The notes below the pieces were generated by a model that saw only the letters and a program-made list of their open reading frames with translations, had not been told where the DNA came from and searched no databases. From an uncultured Alphaproteobacteria bacterium (GTDB taxonomy: Bacteria > Pseudomonadota > Alphaproteobacteria > RF32 > CAG-239): 7,378 bases of DNA. Shown piece after piece: positions 6,184 through 7,378 of this stretch (position 1 is the first letter of the stretch; every line of letters begins with the position of its first letter). The stretch is taken from the NCBI GenBank assembly GCA_910580155.1, contig CAJTWX010000070.1, positions 1 through 7,378 of the forward strand, in the 5' to 3' direction. The position numbers and the translations under genes were made by a program.

Positions 6184-6205
6184 CTCGATTTTAGTTAAAA
6201 AGGCC

Positions 6206-6233
6206 GTGCGGGGCTGTCCGCACATTGATTTTT
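6206..6233 (+). promoter_or_regulatory. Attenuator-like hairpin in the gap leader
   Basis: GTGCGG (6206-6211) pairs perfectly with CCGCAC (6218-6223) around the loop GGCTGT, followed by ATTGATTTTT (6224-6233). The GC-rich stem plus T-rich tail resembles an intrinsic terminator, yet it sits upstream of gap and ends where the Shine-Dalgarno GGAAGGA begins. It may attenuate transcription, protect the 5' end or affect translation. I see no clear alternative antiterminator arm. Confidence 0.45.
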
Positions 6234-6240
6234 GGAAGGA
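6234..6240 (+). promoter_or_regulatory. Ribosome binding site of gap
   Basis: GGAAGGA lies seven bases before the ATG at 6248. It rules out the in-frame GTG at 6206, which is part of the leader hairpin and has no such site. Confidence 0.85.
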
Positions 6241-6247
6241 TAATAAT

Positions 6248-7255
6248 ATGACTATTCGCGTCGGTATTAACGGATTTGGACGTATCGGTCGTCTGGTATT
6301 TCGTGCTGCACAGAAAAGAAATGATATTGAAATCGTCGGCATCAACGATTTGATTGATGTTGAATATATGGCTTATATGCTCAAATATGACACAATGCAC
6401 GGTCAGTTTGACGGCACGATTGAAGTTAAAGACGGCAAGCTCGTTGTTAACGGCAAAGCCATCCGCGTTACAGCCGAGAAGAATCCGGCTGATTTGAAAT
6501 GGAACGAAATTGGCGCTGATTATGTTGTAGAATCTACCGGTCTGTTCCTCACAAAAGAAAAAGCTCAGGGTCATATTGACGCCGGTGCTAAGTATGTTGT
6601 GATGTCTGCTCCGTCTAAAGACGATACTCCGATGTTTGTTTGCGGCGTTAACACTGATTCTTACGTTAAAGGCACACAGTTTGTTTCTAACGCTTCCTGC
6701 ACAACAAACTGTCTGGCTCCTATTGCTAAAGTTTTGAACGACGCTTTCGGCATTTCTGATGGTTTGATGACAACCGTTCACTCTACAACAGCCACACAGA
6801 AAACTGTTGATGGTCCGTCTGTTAAAGACTGGAGAGGCGGTCGCGCTGCAAGCGGTAACATCATTCCGTCTTCTACTGGCGCTGCAAAAGCTGTTGGCAA
6901 AGTAATTCCTGCTTTGAACGGCAAATTGACGGGTATGTCTTTCCGCGTTCCTACTTTGGATGTTTCTGTTGTTGACCTGACAGTAAACCTCACCAAAGCT
7001 GCTTCTTATGAAGACATTTGCGCGGCTATGAAGAAAGCTTCCGAAGGCGAGCTGAAAGGCATTTTAGGTTACACTGAAGATGATGTTGTATCTTCTGACT
7101 TCTTGGGCGATGCTCGCACATCTATTTTTGATGCTAAAGCCGGTATTCAGCTCACCCCGACTTTTGTTAAAGTTGTCAGCTGGTATGACAATGAATGGGG
7201 CTATTCTAACAAGGTATTAGACCTCGTTGCCCATATGGCAAAAGTAAACGGATAA
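6248..7255 (+). CDS. gap: Glyceraldehyde-3-phosphate dehydrogenase, type I, NAD-dependent
   Basis: This cytosolic glycolytic enzyme oxidises and phosphorylates glyceraldehyde 3-phosphate to 1,3-bisphosphoglycerate with NAD+. The 335-residue product is of standard length. The Rossmann motif GINGFGRIGR is at residues 6-15; Asp34 in GINDLID is the residue usually associated with NAD over NADP preference. The active site SNASCTTNC has catalytic Cys151, and the partner histidine is His178 in TTVHSTTATQ. WRGGRAASGNIIPSSTGAAKAVG and the C-terminal SWYDNEWGYSNKV are intact. The sequence is notably close to the E. coli GapA type (for example MAYMLKYDTMHGQFDG, GLMTTVHSTTATQKTVDGPS). The ATG is set by GGAAGGA seven bases upstream. 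The gene is followed by a strong hairpin and then by what appears to be pgk, the next enzyme in glycolysis. Confidence 0.98.
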   Translation: MTIRVGINGFGRIGRLVFRAAQKRNDIEIVGINDLIDVEYMAYMLKYDTMHGQFDGTIEVKDGKLVVNGKAIRVTAEKNPADLKWNEIGADYVVESTGLFLTKEKAQGHIDAGAKYVVMSAPSKDDTPMFVCGVNTDSYVKGTQFVSNASCTTNCLAPIAKVLNDAFGISDGLMTTVHSTTATQKTVDGPSVKDWRGGRAASGNIIPSSTGAAKAVGKVIPALNGKLTGMSFRVPTLDVSVVDLTVNLTKAASYEDICAAMKKASEGELKGILGYTEDDVVSSDFLGDARTSIFDAKAGIQLTPTFVKVVSWYDNEWGYSNKVLDLVAHMAKVNG

Positions 7256-7266
7256 TAGTTTGACTC

Positions 7267-7330
7267 TCCCCGCCGTTTTATCACGCAACGCTTTGTTATG
7301 CGGTGATATTAGCGGCGGGGATTGTTTTTT
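7267..7330 (+). terminator. Long terminator-like hairpin between gap and the next gene
   Basis: TCCCCGCCG (7267-7275) pairs with CGGCGGGGA (7313-7321). Inside it, TATCAC (7279-7284) pairs with GTGATA (7303-7308), extended by GCA/TGC with one bulged base. A T-rich tail (ATTGTTTTTT, 7321-7330) follows. It starts 11 bases after the gap stop codon and ends 12 bases before the next start, so it probably lowers rather than abolishes read-through. Confidence 0.85.
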
Positions 7331-7342
7331 AAGGAAATGAGA

Positions 7343-7378
7343 ATGACAGAATATAAAACAATTAAAGATTTGGGCGAT
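7343..7378 (+). CDS. pgk: N-terminal fragment of the next gene, probably phosphoglycerate kinase (cut by window edge)
   Basis: Only twelve codons are visible: MTEYKTIKDLGD. The ATG at 7343 has AAGGA at 7331-7335, seven bases upstream; the in-frame ATG at 7337 is too close to that site to be used efficiently. Pgk proteins commonly begin with a short stretch of this kind (a few residues, then T-I/L-x-D-L) just before the conserved GKxVLxRxDxNVP block, which would lie outside the window. The gap-pgk order is very common in bacteria and carries most of the weight. The identity is inference; the reading frame and ribosome binding site are direct observations. Confidence 0.6.
   Translation, partial: MTEYKTIKDLGD

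Noticed and set aside
6206..6247. N-terminal extension of GAPDH from GTG 6206
   Set aside because: The GTG is the first arm of a hairpin, no ribosome binding site precedes it, and GGAAGGA is placed for ATG 6248, which gives the family-standard N-terminus.
6191..6781. 196-residue minus-strand open frame opposite gap
   Set aside because: It lies antisense to an intact, highly conserved GAPDH gene, and its composition is that of a shadow frame.

Overview
The window looks like bacterial chromosome from an AT-rich alphaproteobacterium, possibly one of the poorly cultured host-associated lineages. The class-level call is an inference. QueA begins MRVDLFDFEL, and the Lgt C-terminus has FFREPDRQIGY followed by TMGQILSLP; both resemble alphaproteobacterial versions of these housekeeping enzymes. 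No phage, insertion sequence, CRISPR array, tRNA or rRNA gene is visible.

Layout: (1) 1-474, + strand: the C-terminal part of lgt, the lipoprotein diacylglyceryl transferase, cut by the window edge. (2) 477-1652, - strand: a polytopic membrane protein with a C-terminal GGDEF-like domain whose signature has decayed to REDSF. It ends 2 bp from the lgt stop codon (convergent). (3) 1704-2786, - strand: queA, for queuosine synthesis in tRNA, 51 bp upstream of the membrane protein gene and probably in the same transcript. (4) 2787-2990: a divergent control region with one good promoter towards queA, two near-consensus tandem promoters towards the next gene, and an AT-only inverted repeat. (5) 2991-6053, + strand: an unrecognised modular protein of 1020 residues, the most unusual object here. 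It has an N-terminal repeat pair, one hydrophobic segment ending in a lipobox-like LPSC, a roughly 215-residue module present twice with two cysteines per copy, eight scattered FxFEEExGSS-type motifs and a Lys/Arg-rich C-terminus. It closes with a clear intrinsic terminator. (6) 6054-6247: the gap leader, with several hairpins including an attenuator-like one against the ribosome binding site. (7) 6248-7255, + strand: gap (GAPDH). (8) 7267-7330: a long terminator-like hairpin, followed almost at once by the first 12 codons of a gene that is probably pgk.

The genes do not form one functional pathway. lgt and queA are housekeeping genes, and gap with the probable pgk is a glycolytic pair. The large orphan has its own promoters and terminator and so is a self-contained transcription unit. 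If it is exported, its duplicated cysteine-pair modules would lie in the periplasm or outside the cell, probably as a structural or binding protein of the envelope. That role is inference. No multi-gene novel system is visible.
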